The notes beneath the pieces are model-generated. The model was not told the DNA's origin. It worked only from the letters and a program-made list of their open reading frames with translations, and searched no databases. From positions 1 to 64,000 of the forward strand of contig SFDX01000012.1 of the NCBI GenBank assembly GCA_004557455.1: a stretch of 64,000 bases of DNA, read 5' to 3'. Source of the stretch: Akkermansia muciniphila (lineage in GTDB: Bacteria; Verrucomicrobiota; Verrucomicrobiia; Verrucomicrobiales; Akkermansiaceae). How positions within the stretch are numbered: the first letter of the stretch is position 1; the number at the start of each line of letters is the position of its first letter. Position numbers and translations under genes: made by a program. Shown here one piece after another: positions 41,186-49,469 of the stretch.

Positions 41186-42244
41186 ATGCTCCCGGTCATT
41201 GCAGGTGTGGAAGGCGTGACTCTCTCCCCGAGAGAGCGTAAGCTTTTTTCGCGCCTGCAGCCGGCCGGTTATATTCTTTTCTCCCGCAACATCGAGGACA
41301 CCGAACAGGTGCGCGAGCTCACCGACGAGCTGCGGCAGATTTCCTGCGACGCAGGCGACCCGATCATTACCATCGACCAAGAAGGCGGGCGCGTGGTTCG
41401 CACGGCAGCCATCGGAGTGCATCTTCCGGCTGCGGCGACCCTGGCACAGACCCGCAGCACGCATAGCATCCGCCAAGCCGCCGCGTACAATGCGCGCTGC
41501 CTGCTGTCGCTGGGCATCAACACCAACTTCGCACCCGTCCTCGATCTGGGCAGCGAGCACGCCAATGCCCTGCCCTCCCGCTGTTGGGGAACGGATACGC
41601 AAGATGTTATCTCTTACGCCGGAGTATGGAACCGCATGACCGCCCACTGCGGCATCATGACCTGCGGCAAGCACTTCCCCGGCATGGGGGCCGCCACCTG
41701 CGACCCGCACAGCGACCTCCCCATGCTGCACGGCACGCGCGATGATTTTCTGCGCGGTGCCGGCATTCCCTTTACCGCCCTCATGCCCGAGCTCCCCTCG
41801 CTGATGATCGCGCACCTGCTCCTTCCGGAGATCGATGCCGACCACCCCTCCTCCCTCTCCCGCACCTTGGTGCAGGGCTTCCTGCGGGATCAGCTGGGCT
41901 TCGAGGGCGTTGTCTTCACCGATGACCTGTGCATGGGGGCCATCACACACCGATATACCCCCGAGCAGGCGGTCCCGCTGGCCCTGCGCGCAGGCTGCGA
42001 CCTACCGCTGGTCTGCCACGACAGCTGCGAGCACTTGGAGGCCATTGCCGCCGCCGTACGCACCCTGCCCTGCGAGGTGCTGACGCCCGCACTCGAACGC
42101 ATCGAGCGTTTCCGCATGCAGTGCAGTAGCCAACCGATGATGCCCTACATCGCATGGCGCGACTTTGTGCAGGATGTCGCCGACTTCTCCGCCGGATTTG
42201 CCCCTGCGGGCGCCGTTCCGGGCTCCCCCGTTCAGGATTACTGA
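41186..42244 (+). CDS. nagZ: Family GH3 beta-N-acetylhexosaminidase (NagZ-like)
   Basis: A 352-residue GH3 enzyme that would release N-acetylglucosamine from muropeptides in the cytoplasm during cell-wall recycling. GYILFSRNIED, ITIDQEGGRVVR, NTNFAPVLDL, CGKHFPGMG and FTDDLCMGAI (catalytic aspartate) follow the NagZ order. Two deviations are visible: the usual KHFPGHG reads KHFPGMG, and the catalytic-loop D-S/T-H reads D-P-H, keeping the histidine. It has no signal peptide. NagZ can influence beta-lactamase induction in other bacteria; no link to the beta-lactamase at the left end is shown. Confidence 0.88.
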   Translation: MLPVIAGVEGVTLSPRERKLFSRLQPAGYILFSRNIEDTEQVRELTDELRQISCDAGDPIITIDQEGGRVVRTAAIGVHLPAAATLAQTRSTHSIRQAAAYNARCLLSLGINTNFAPVLDLGSEHANALPSRCWGTDTQDVISYAGVWNRMTAHCGIMTCGKHFPGMGAATCDPHSDLPMLHGTRDDFLRGAGIPFTALMPELPSLMIAHLLLPEIDADHPSSLSRTLVQGFLRDQLGFEGVVFTDDLCMGAITHRYTPEQAVPLALRAGCDLPLVCHDSCEHLEAIAAAVRTLPCEVLTPALERIERFRMQCSSQPMMPYIAWRDFVQDVADFSAGFAPAGAVPGSPVQDY

Positions 42245-42296
42245 CGCACGCGGCACGCGCGGATGCAACATTCGCGGGCAAGGCTGACGTTTCTGC

Positions 42297-42325
42297 TTGC
42301 ATGCACGGGCGCGGGGGGGTATAAT
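42297..42325 (+). promoter_or_regulatory. Pyruvate dehydrogenase operon promoter, predicted leaderless
   Basis: TTGCAT (42297-42302), 17 bases, TATAAT (42320-42325). An ATG begins one base after the -10 box, too close to be transcribed; the GTG at 42333, seven bases after, fits a leaderless start. Confidence 0.85.
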
Positions 42326-42332
42326 AATGCGC

Positions 42333-43328
42333 GTGAAGCTGAACAACCTACAAGAACCGGCCCTGCGCGCCTACCGCGCCATGGTCACGGCCCGCGCGTT
42401 CGATACGAAAATTTCCGCCCTGTACAAGGCCGGCAAAATCTTCGGCGGCGTGTTCTTGGGCCGCGGACACGAGGCCATCGCAGCGGCGGAGGGCGTTTTT
42501 TTGCACAAAGGACAGGATGTTTACGCCCCCTTCATCCGCGAGCAGGCCGGCCGCTGCGCGTGGGGAGACAGCGTGTTAGAAAGCGCACGCGCCTACTTCG
42601 GCAGTGCCTCCGGGCTCATGCGCGGCCGCGACGGCAATGTGCACTGGGGTAACCCGGCGGAGGGGACCCCTGCCCCTATCTCGCACTTGGGTGCGGGCGT
42701 GGCCGTAGTCGGTGGTGCCATGCTGGCCAAGCGCATGAAGGGCCAAACCGGCTGCGTGGGATTAGCCTGCGTCGGCGACGGCACGACCTCAGTCGGGGCG
42801 TTTCAGGAGGCCGCCAACATGATTGCCGTTCAAAAATTACCCGTAGTCATCGTTATCAGCAACAATCAATTCGCCTACTCCACCCCGAACAGCCAAGAAT
42901 TTGCCTGCAAGAGTCTGACCGACCGAGGCATCGGGTACGGCTACACCGTGCACGAATGCGACGGCACGGACTTTCTCGCCACCCTACAGACCATGGGGCA
43001 GGCCATCGCCGCCGCCCGAGCCGGAGAGGGCCCGCAGTGGGTAGTGGCCAATACCCTGCGCATGTGCGGTCACGGTGAGCACGATGACTCCTGCTACATT
43101 CCGCAGGAATTGAAAGATGCCTACGCAGACCGCGACCCGCTGGCCGTGGCCTCCCGCCAGCTGCGCGAGCTGGGCTGGATCACCGAGGCCGAGGACGCCG
43201 CGCTTGCGGCCGAATGCGCCGAGGAGGTGCAACGCTGTGTGGCGCAGGCCCAAAAGGAAGCCCCGCCCTCCCCCGCCACGGAAAACTGGGTGGCCACCGC
43301 ATGGAACCCCGAACACGAAGAACAATGA
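42333..43328 (+). CDS. pdhA: Pyruvate dehydrogenase E1 component, alpha subunit
   Basis: Thiamine-diphosphate-dependent decarboxylase half of E1, converting pyruvate to hydroxyethyl-ThDP. The 331-residue subunit has GGVFLGRGHEAIAA, the ThDP-binding motif opening with GDGTTSVGAFQEAANMI and closing with ISNNQFAYSTP, and the phosphorylation-loop region RMCGHGEHDD. The open frame allows an ATG at 42327, but that codon sits one base after the TATAAT box, so I place the start at GTG 42333. pdhB overlaps by four bases. Together with pdhB and the acyltransferase it forms an E1-E2 operon. Confidence 0.93.
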   Translation: MKLNNLQEPALRAYRAMVTARAFDTKISALYKAGKIFGGVFLGRGHEAIAAAEGVFLHKGQDVYAPFIREQAGRCAWGDSVLESARAYFGSASGLMRGRDGNVHWGNPAEGTPAPISHLGAGVAVVGGAMLAKRMKGQTGCVGLACVGDGTTSVGAFQEAANMIAVQKLPVVIVISNNQFAYSTPNSQEFACKSLTDRGIGYGYTVHECDGTDFLATLQTMGQAIAAARAGEGPQWVVANTLRMCGHGEHDDSCYIPQELKDAYADRDPLAVASRQLRELGWITEAEDAALAAECAEEVQRCVAQAQKEAPPSPATENWVATAWNPEHEEQ

Positions 43329-44299
43329 GCGTTACCTATATAGATGCCATCCGTCAGGCCATGACGGAGCTGCTGGAGGAAGACCCGACCGTCTTCCTCA
43401 TGGGCGAGGATATAGCAGGCAAGTTCGGCGGAGCCTTCAAGGCCACCAAGGGGCTGGATGCCCGATTCCCCGGCCGTGTGCTCAACGCGCCCATTGCGGA
43501 GGACTCCATCATGGGCATGGGTATCGGTGCCGCGCTGGAGGGCATGAAACCCATTCTCGAGATGCAGTTCGCGGACTTCGGTATCCTGGCTCTTAACCAA
43601 ATGGGCAACAACGCCGGGGCCCACTACTACCGCACCGGCATGCCGCTGAACCTCACCCTGCGCATGCCCTGCGGCGGCACACCCGCAGGCGGCCCCTACC
43701 ACAGCCAGTGCCCCGAGGCCCTCTTCGCGCACTTCCCGGGGCTGCACGTGTTCACACCCGCCACCGTGGCGGATGCGTATTTCATGCTCAAGGAGGCGGT
43801 CCGCATTCCGGATCCCGTTGTTTTCATGGAGCACAAGTTCCTCTACCGCTGGTTGAAAGCGGATTCTTGGATTGACCCGGAGCCGCTGCCGGTGGGCAGT
43901 GTGCGCATCGCCCGCCCCGGTCGGGATGCTACTGTGGTCGCCTTCTCCGCCATGGTGCCGGAGGCCCTGCAGGCGGCGGAGTTGCTGCAGCGCGAGTGCG
44001 GTTATGAGCTGGAGGTCGTTGACCTGCGCTGCATCAAGCCGCTGGATGTGGGCGGCATCCTCGGGTCCGTGGCTCGCACGGGCCGCCTGCTGGTGGTCAG
44101 CGAGGATTTCCCCTGGGGCGGTGTGGCTGCGGAGGTTATCTCGGCTGTCACCTCGGAGGGCTTCCACCTTTTGGATGCCCCGCCCCTGCGCATCACAGCG
44201 CCGGACACGCCCATCCCCTACCACCCGGACCTGTGGAAAGCGCACCGCCCCGGTGCCGCCAAAATCGCGCAGACCGCCCGCTACCTCATCACCCTTTAA
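43325..44299 (+). CDS. pdhB: Pyruvate dehydrogenase E1 component, beta subunit
   Basis: The second E1 chain, 324 residues, with an N-terminal pyrimidine-binding domain and a C-terminal transketolase domain. VTYIDAIRQAMTELLEEDP, FLMGEDIAGKFGGAF, NAPIAEDSIMGMGIGAALEG, LRMPCGGTPAGGPYHSQ and VVDLRCIKPLD are family hallmarks. The gene starts inside the pdhA stop codon (ATGA). Branched-chain 2-oxo acid or acetoin dehydrogenase E1 proteins look similar, so substrate is inferred from the order of genes and overall similarity. Confidence 0.93.
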   Translation: MSVTYIDAIRQAMTELLEEDPTVFLMGEDIAGKFGGAFKATKGLDARFPGRVLNAPIAEDSIMGMGIGAALEGMKPILEMQFADFGILALNQMGNNAGAHYYRTGMPLNLTLRMPCGGTPAGGPYHSQCPEALFAHFPGLHVFTPATVADAYFMLKEAVRIPDPVVFMEHKFLYRWLKADSWIDPEPLPVGSVRIARPGRDATVVAFSAMVPEALQAAELLQRECGYELEVVDLRCIKPLDVGGILGSVARTGRLLVVSEDFPWGGVAAEVISAVTSEGFHLLDAPPLRITAPDTPIPYHPDLWKAHRPGAAKIAQTARYLITL

Positions 44300-44317
44300 C
44301 TGCTTCCGTTATCAGTC

Positions 44318-45550
44318 ATGCCATTAGTTCCGATTCTCATGCCCCAGTTGGGCGAATCCATTGTAGAAGCCACCATCATGAGCCTCAAGGTGAAGCCCGG
44401 CGACAACGTTGCGGCGGATCAGGAGGTGCTGGAGGTGGAGACCAACAAGGCCGTCATGGGTGTCACGACCACCTGCGGCGGCGTTATACGCGAAATGCGC
44501 GCCAAGGAGGGGCAGACCGTACCCGTGGGCTATGTGCTCGGTCTCATTGAGGCCACGACGGAGGAAATGGAGCGCACGGGCTCGAAAGAATGGTCCGGAG
44601 AACAAGCCCCCCCGCCTCAGGACGCGAGCAAGGAGCCGCAGAAGGACGATGGAGCCCATTTCAAGACGGAAGGTGAGTTTGTAGAACACACCCATGCCGC
44701 CCGCGCTTCCTCCGGCGGTCTGCCCGTGCCCACACGCAGGCGCGGCCCGCAGTACCTTTCCCCCCGCATCCGTTCGAGGATGGATGACTTGGGGATCACA
44801 GAGGCAGACCTCGCCTACATCACCGGAAGCGGAGCCGGTGGGCGCGTTACGATTAACGACTTCGAGAACTTTATTTCCTACGTGGACGGCTGGCCCAGCA
44901 AACAAGCCTCGCCCATGCGCATGGCAGTTGCGGGCAGCATGCAGCGCACCTGGCGGCGGCCCATTGCCTCGGCCTCGCGTCCCATCCTCATGGCACCCAT
45001 CATGATGCACCGCAAGCGGCATCCCCGCAAACCCGGTTATACGCTCTATTTTGCCCGCGCCTTTGCCTTGGCCCTAGCGGAGGCCCCGGAGAGTGCAGGA
45101 TACATGGTGGGCGGCAAAATTCTCACTCCCCGTCACATTGATTTGGGTATAGCCGTGCAGGTATCGGACGGCGTGCTCGTGCCTGTCATGCGGCGTCTGA
45201 ATGAATCCAAGCTGGATGACCTGATTGACGAATATAACATGATCGTCGCGCAGGCACGCAATCGCCGACTGGACGATGAGCATCGCGGCGGCGGCATTGC
45301 TACTATCACCAACTTCGGCGGATTCGGGCTCACCAATTCCACTCCCATGCCGCTGCCCAGCGAGAGTCTCATTCTGGGCATCGGGGCCGTGCAGAAGGTG
45401 CCGGTCTGGAGCGATGAGGTGGAGTGTTTCGTGCCCGTCGAGCAGGCACAGATGGTCGCGTCCTTCGACCACCGTGTCGTGGACGGTGGCGACATCGGCA
45501 GGCTCATGCAGCGCATCGCCTTCTACATCGAGCACCCGGAGCTTCTGTAA
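44318..45550 (+). CDS. pdhC: Dihydrolipoamide acetyltransferase (E2) of a 2-oxoacid dehydrogenase
   Basis: A 410-residue E2 with one lipoyl domain (residues 1-78, lipoylated Lys43 in EVETNKAVMG), a peripheral-subunit-binding domain (about 145-185, SPRIRSRMDDLGITEADLAY and GSGAGGRVTINDF) and a catalytic domain ending in SFDHRVVDGGDIGRL, where His385 and Asp389 are the acyltransfer residues. The linker at 95-140 is charged and shorter than in many E2 proteins. It is 18 bases after pdhB. No E3 (lipoamide dehydrogenase) gene follows; lpxI comes next, so E3 must be encoded elsewhere. Confidence 0.93.
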   Translation: MPLVPILMPQLGESIVEATIMSLKVKPGDNVAADQEVLEVETNKAVMGVTTTCGGVIREMRAKEGQTVPVGYVLGLIEATTEEMERTGSKEWSGEQAPPPQDASKEPQKDDGAHFKTEGEFVEHTHAARASSGGLPVPTRRRGPQYLSPRIRSRMDDLGITEADLAYITGSGAGGRVTINDFENFISYVDGWPSKQASPMRMAVAGSMQRTWRRPIASASRPILMAPIMMHRKRHPRKPGYTLYFARAFALALAEAPESAGYMVGGKILTPRHIDLGIAVQVSDGVLVPVMRRLNESKLDDLIDEYNMIVAQARNRRLDDEHRGGGIATITNFGGFGLTNSTPMPLPSESLILGIGAVQKVPVWSDEVECFVPVEQAQMVASFDHRVVDGGDIGRLMQRIAFYIEHPELL

Positions 45551-45556
45551 TCCCGC

Positions 45557-46723
45557 ATGTCAAACACCCCCACCACTGCGCAACGCAGCGTCGGCGTCAT
45601 CGTCTGCGCCGGGGACTACCCGCGCATGGTCATCGAGGGGGCGCATCGGGCCGGTATGCGTGTGGTCGGGGTCGGTATGCGCGGGGCGGCGGACCGACAT
45701 ACGGCAAGCATGTGTGACGAATATCGGGCCTTCCGCATCGGGCAGGTGGAGGCACCGCTCGAATATCTGCGAACCCACGGGATAAGCGAGGTCATTCTGG
45801 CGGGCCAGATCAAGCCGGCTTGTCTTTTCACCCTAAGACCGGACGCCACGGCGAGGCGTCTGCTGGCGCAGCTTCCGAGGCGGCATGCACACAGCATCTT
45901 CGGCAGCGCCTGCGCGGAGGCAGAGAAATATGGTATCCGAGTCCTTCCTGCCACCACGTTTATGCAGGACCACATGCCCGGGGAGGGACATCTGGCCGGC
46001 CCCGCACCCACCCCGCAGCAGGAGGCAGACGCCTTCTTCGGCATGGGGATGGCCCGCCGCATCGCAGAGCTGGACATCGGGCAGAGTATCGTGGTGCATG
46101 ATCAGCGCGTACTTTGTGTGGAGGGCTTCAAGGGCACGAACGAGTGCATCCGCAGCGGCGGCGGCAAGCCTTACCCCGCCACGCTCTGCAAGGTCACGAA
46201 ACCGGGACACGATATGCGCTTCGATGTCCCCTGCCTGGGCCCCGCAACCATTCGGAACTGCGCACGTGCCAACATTCGCCACGTTGTTTTCGAGGCCGAC
46301 CGAACCATTCTCTTCCGGCGACAGGAAATCGAACAACTGTGCCGTGAAGAGGGTATCACGCTGCAGGCCCTCCCCTGCCCGACCACGGAATCCTGTGCCC
46401 TGCCGGCTACGAAGGACGATGCGGCCTACGCCACGGAGCTGGCGGGTTGCCTGGCACGCTTGGGCATCGGGGCATCGGCTGCGGTCTGCGGCGGCGTGGT
46501 GATTGCCGTGGAGGACTGCGAAGGCCCCCTCAAGTGTATCCGCCGGACGGCCGCCTACATGCGCCGCATGCGCCTGCAACGCATGCTCAGTTGGTTGTTA
46601 GGCATTATCTTCCGACAGCCGGCCTCCCCGCGCGATCCCATTATCCTGCGCACCGCGCCGGGAACAGAGCTCCCGCCGGAAGCCGTGCGGGCAGCCGAGC
46701 GCGCGGGCATTCAGCTCGGCTGA
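45557..46723 (+). CDS. lpxI: UDP-2,3-diacylglucosamine pyrophosphatase LpxI, with C-terminal extension
   Basis: Hydrolyses UDP-2,3-diacylglucosamine to lipid X in lipid A synthesis, replacing LpxH. GVIVCAGDYPRMVIEGA, GISEVILAGQIKP, GQSIVVHDQRVLCVEG and DMRFDVPCLGPATI (with the catalytic Asp) are LpxI motifs. The core ends near residue 285; about 100 further residues follow, including ASAAVCGGVVIAVEDCEG and a basic amphipathic helix (RRMRLQRMLSWLLGIIF) that could touch the membrane. Typical LpxI is about 270-280 residues. It starts six bases after the E2 gene and its 3' end overlaps the convergent yraN by 13 bases. Confidence 0.92.
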   Translation: MSNTPTTAQRSVGVIVCAGDYPRMVIEGAHRAGMRVVGVGMRGAADRHTASMCDEYRAFRIGQVEAPLEYLRTHGISEVILAGQIKPACLFTLRPDATARRLLAQLPRRHAHSIFGSACAEAEKYGIRVLPATTFMQDHMPGEGHLAGPAPTPQQEADAFFGMGMARRIAELDIGQSIVVHDQRVLCVEGFKGTNECIRSGGGKPYPATLCKVTKPGHDMRFDVPCLGPATIRNCARANIRHVVFEADRTILFRRQEIEQLCREEGITLQALPCPTTESCALPATKDDAAYATELAGCLARLGIGASAAVCGGVVIAVEDCEGPLKCIRRTAAYMRRMRLQRMLSWLLGIIFRQPASPRDPIILRTAPGTELPPEAVRAAERAGIQLG

Positions 46724-47199
46724 ACCCTCGGCGGCACGGGTATCGGATCCTCGCGATCGCTCTCCGCCCCGAAGGCCTCGCGCAGCACGCGCACGCTCGG
46801 CTTCTCCCCACCGACCAGATACACCTCCGCAATATCAAAGCGCGTGGGCACATCTCGCTTCAGCAGCCGCAGCCAGTTTCGAGCTCCCCGCCGCAAAAGT
46901 TTCCGCTTATAGGCATCCACACGATGAAAAACAGGACCCATCTCCGGATTGGTCGTGCTCTTCACCTCCACGAACACGAGTATATCCTTATGACGGCACA
47001 CAATATCAACTTCCCCACCCCTTCCATAGCGAAAATTACGGCGAAGCACTCGGTAACCGTGTGAGCGCAGGTATGAGGCAGCGACCATCTCCCCATAGCG
47101 GCCGATGAAGGCCCCCTCCGGCGCGGCATCACAGCTCCAAGGGCAGCGACATTTGTGCAACAGGCCCAAACGAGCGGCGATGGTGCGGAGTAATTCCAT
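46711..47199 (-). CDS. yraN: YraN/UPF0102 family endonuclease-like protein
   Basis: A 162-residue protein with the UPF0102 restriction-endonuclease-like fold: RYGEMVAASYLRSHGYRVLRR, GRGGEVDIVCRHKDILVFVEVK (the D-x-n-ExK nuclease-like core, seen here as EVDIV and FVEVK) and the later RFDIAEVYL. The biochemical role of the family is not settled. The gene begins 71 bases inside the 3' end of rnhB in another frame; no later start codon would keep the conserved core. rnhB-yraN adjacency is common in bacteria. It overlaps lpxI at its 3' end. Confidence 0.9.
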   Translation of the reverse strand: MELLRTIAARLGLLHKCRCPWSCDAAPEGAFIGRYGEMVAASYLRSHGYRVLRRNFRYGRGGEVDIVCRHKDILVFVEVKSTTNPEMGPVFHRVDAYKRKLLRRGARNWLRLLKRDVPTRFDIAEVYLVGGEKPSVRVLREAFGAESDREDPIPVPPRVQPS

Positions 47200-47779
47200 A
47201 GTTCTGTATAGCAAGCAAATGTTCCTTAGTACCATAGCCGGCGTTGCGTGCAAAGCCATAGTGCGGAAAGAGCGCATCCAGCTCCTGCATTCGGCGATCT
47301 CGGGTAACTTTTGCCAAAATACTGGCAGCGGCAATACTCAGGCAGAGGGCATCCCCGCGTACAATGTTGCGCTGCGGCAGGGGAAACCCCGGCACGGCCA
47401 GTCCGTCAATGAGCGCAAAATCCGCCGTAACCGGCAGCCCCTCCGCCGCACGACGCATGGCCAGGTGCGTGGCCCGCAGAATGTTCAGTCGGTCGATTTC
47501 CTCCACCGTGGCCTCCGCCACGCATTTCTGCACACGGTCATCATCCATCAGGGCCGCATAGAGAGCCTCGCGCCGCCGCGCCGTCAGCTGTTTGGAGTCA
47601 TTCAGCCCGGGGAGGGAGAATCCCGGCGGCAGCACCACGGCAGCCGCCATCACCGGACCCGCCAAGGGTCCCCTGCCCGCCTCATCGATGCCGCACACAC
47701 AGGTATAACCGGCAGCATAGGCAGCCGCCTCGGCCTCCGTGGTCGGCCCACCGGCCTCACTTTTTCTGCTCCTTGGCAT
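47129..47779 (-). CDS. rnhB: Ribonuclease HII
   Basis: Removes RNA from RNA-DNA hybrids, including single ribonucleotides in DNA. The 216-residue enzyme has CGIDEAGRGPLAGPV (first catalytic Asp and Glu), LNDSKQLTARRRE, ALIDGLAVP (third Asp) and ASILAKVTRDRRM (last Asp), with the usual C-terminal HHRRSF. I use the ATG at 47779; a GTG two codons earlier is possible. It overlaps the upstream secreted-protein gene by 23 bases, so translation is coupled. Confidence 0.95.
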   Translation of the reverse strand: MPRSRKSEAGGPTTEAEAAAYAAGYTCVCGIDEAGRGPLAGPVMAAAVVLPPGFSLPGLNDSKQLTARRREALYAALMDDDRVQKCVAEATVEEIDRLNILRATHLAMRRAAEGLPVTADFALIDGLAVPGFPLPQRNIVRGDALCLSIAAASILAKVTRDRRMQELDALFPHYGFARNAGYGTKEHLLAIQNYGITPHHRRSFGPVAQMSLPLEL

Positions 47780-49406
47780 GCTCACGATTCTTTCTGATCT
47801 GCTCCAGCATATTCTTGGGCAGCGGCTTCCCTTCCTGCAGCGCGTTCAGCGCCTCAATATCATCTAAATAGCGGCTGATCGGGGTTGCGGGGCCATTATC
47901 CTCTCGGCGCAGATTACGCATGACAGCCATAAAGGCGTCCAAATCCCGCCCATTCACATAGCCCATGTGGCTCAACTCAAAACGATCCAAGAACTCCTTG
48001 CCCCTCGCCATCGTCGCCGTGTAGGCCGCGCGCAACTCACGGGCCGGGCCCAGGGAGGCAATCAACTCGTCCGGATCCGCCCCCTTTGTCAGACGCTGCA
48101 AGGCACGACTGTATTCCTGAATAATGGGGCGATACCCCGGGAAACAACTCTCCTGAAGCCGCAGCAGACGCCCGACGCAAGCCACCGCATGCTGTCGCCA
48201 GTCCGGCAACTCCACCAAGGTCAGAAAATCATCCGCTGCCACAGGCTTGGGGGTTTTGGTCGTCTCATCATACAGGATGACGGTCAAAGCCTCCGTCAGT
48301 TGTTTTTCACTCTCCGTCGGGGTCAGAGTCTCCGTAGCGGATGGCAGAGAAAGCGTTGCCAGCTCCACAGCCCACCATTCGGTCAGGGCCTGTTTGTTAA
48401 TCCCCAGCTCATGGAAATAGCGCATCAGGATCTCCCGCGCCGTCCCCTCCTCCGTAGCAGCCTCGGCCAGCAGGCCCTTCAGACGATCTGCACCGGTGGG
48501 CTTGGAGAGCAGACTCATCATCAGCACCCCGCAGGAAACCTCATAAACCTGCCGCGTGGCAGGGTCCAGATCCTGCGGATTCTCCATGTCGATGACATCC
48601 TCCGGGGAGAGCATTTCCGCCCTCGAGAACAAATTGCGGTAGAGGCGACGGTCCACACGCCCGCTGCGCCACAGCATCGCCTGCTGAATCCCCGTCAGCA
48701 GCCAAGGCGGCAGCCCCACTCTGTCAGGGAACTCCTCGGGCTTCGTGCCGCGCAACGCGTATTCATACAAAACAACCGTTATAACAGCATCACGCAGTTT
48801 CTGTAGGTCGATACCCCCCCCCGGATAGACGCGTACCTGGAAATTGGGCTCCTCCCCGATAATGCGGATACGCGTGCGTATCGGATTCGGCTCCGGCAAA
48901 TCATCCGCGCCCCCGATCAAACGGATAGAGACGGAATACTTCCACCGGTCATCCAACTTCAACAGAGTATTCAGTTGCTTGCGCGTGTCATCTGCAAAGC
49001 CGGCAATAGCACCCATACGCAGAGAATCTCCACCGCTCACGGAAAACATCCGCGACTGAGATACGACGGTCTTATCCTCCTGCGGCCCGGGGCGATAATT
49101 CGGGTTCAGCACCGGTCGAGGAACGGTAAAGGGGTCATAATCCGGCTGCGGCAGGGGCGCCACCGTATGATTCCTGTCGTTGGACGGCGCCGCGATATCC
49201 GCGCCGCTCCCGCCGCTGCTCGGTGTTGTCTCCGTCTGCCGAGGGTCCTCCGGCATCGGCACTCGAGAGGGCGCCGGCTCTTGGTCATTCACATCCCCCG
49301 TGTCCTCCAGCAGGCTCTCATCAATCACGTCATCTTCCTCCTCCTCACCGAGCACACACGGCCCGGGGAGCAGACACAGACAAAAGATGAGAGACCTCCA
49401 GTTCAC
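47757..49406 (-). CDS. Secreted protein of unknown function
   Basis: A 549-residue exported protein. It begins with GTG at 49406, decided by a promoter six bases upstream, and a signal peptide (MNWRSLIFCLCLLPGPCVLG). Residues 20-130 are acidic and Pro-rich, probably disordered. Residues 150-380 look like a gluzincin-type peptidase scaffold without the zinc site (LPPWLLTGIQQAMLWRSGR resembles the x-P-x-WLxEGxA helix), so it may be a non-catalytic relative. Co-transcribed with rnhB and yraN by overlap. No function is assigned. Confidence 0.72.
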   Translation of the reverse strand: MNWRSLIFCLCLLPGPCVLGEEEEDDVIDESLLEDTGDVNDQEPAPSRVPMPEDPRQTETTPSSGGSGADIAAPSNDRNHTVAPLPQPDYDPFTVPRPVLNPNYRPGPQEDKTVVSQSRMFSVSGGDSLRMGAIAGFADDTRKQLNTLLKLDDRWKYSVSIRLIGGADDLPEPNPIRTRIRIIGEEPNFQVRVYPGGGIDLQKLRDAVITVVLYEYALRGTKPEEFPDRVGLPPWLLTGIQQAMLWRSGRVDRRLYRNLFSRAEMLSPEDVIDMENPQDLDPATRQVYEVSCGVLMMSLLSKPTGADRLKGLLAEAATEEGTAREILMRYFHELGINKQALTEWWAVELATLSLPSATETLTPTESEKQLTEALTVILYDETTKTPKPVAADDFLTLVELPDWRQHAVACVGRLLRLQESCFPGYRPIIQEYSRALQRLTKGADPDELIASLGPARELRAAYTATMARGKEFLDRFELSHMGYVNGRDLDAFMAVMRNLRREDNGPATPISRYLDDIEALNALQEGKPLPKNMLEQIRKNREHAKEQKK

Positions 49407-49412
49407 ACCGGC

Positions 49413-49441
49413 ATACTACCAAAGTTCATTCCCCGCTGCAA
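49413..49441 (-). promoter_or_regulatory. Promoter of the secreted protein-rnhB-yraN operon, predicted leaderless
   Basis: Minus strand: TTGCAG (49441-49436), 17 bases, TAGTAT (49418-49413), then six bases to the GTG ending at 49406. Confidence 0.7.
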
Positions 49442-49469
49442 GTCCAAAGTGCGCCACCCGCCCGCGGCA

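Noticed and set aside
42327..42332. ATG start for pdhA
   Set aside because: The codon begins one base after a consensus TATAAT box, so it would not be in the transcript; GTG 42333 is favoured.
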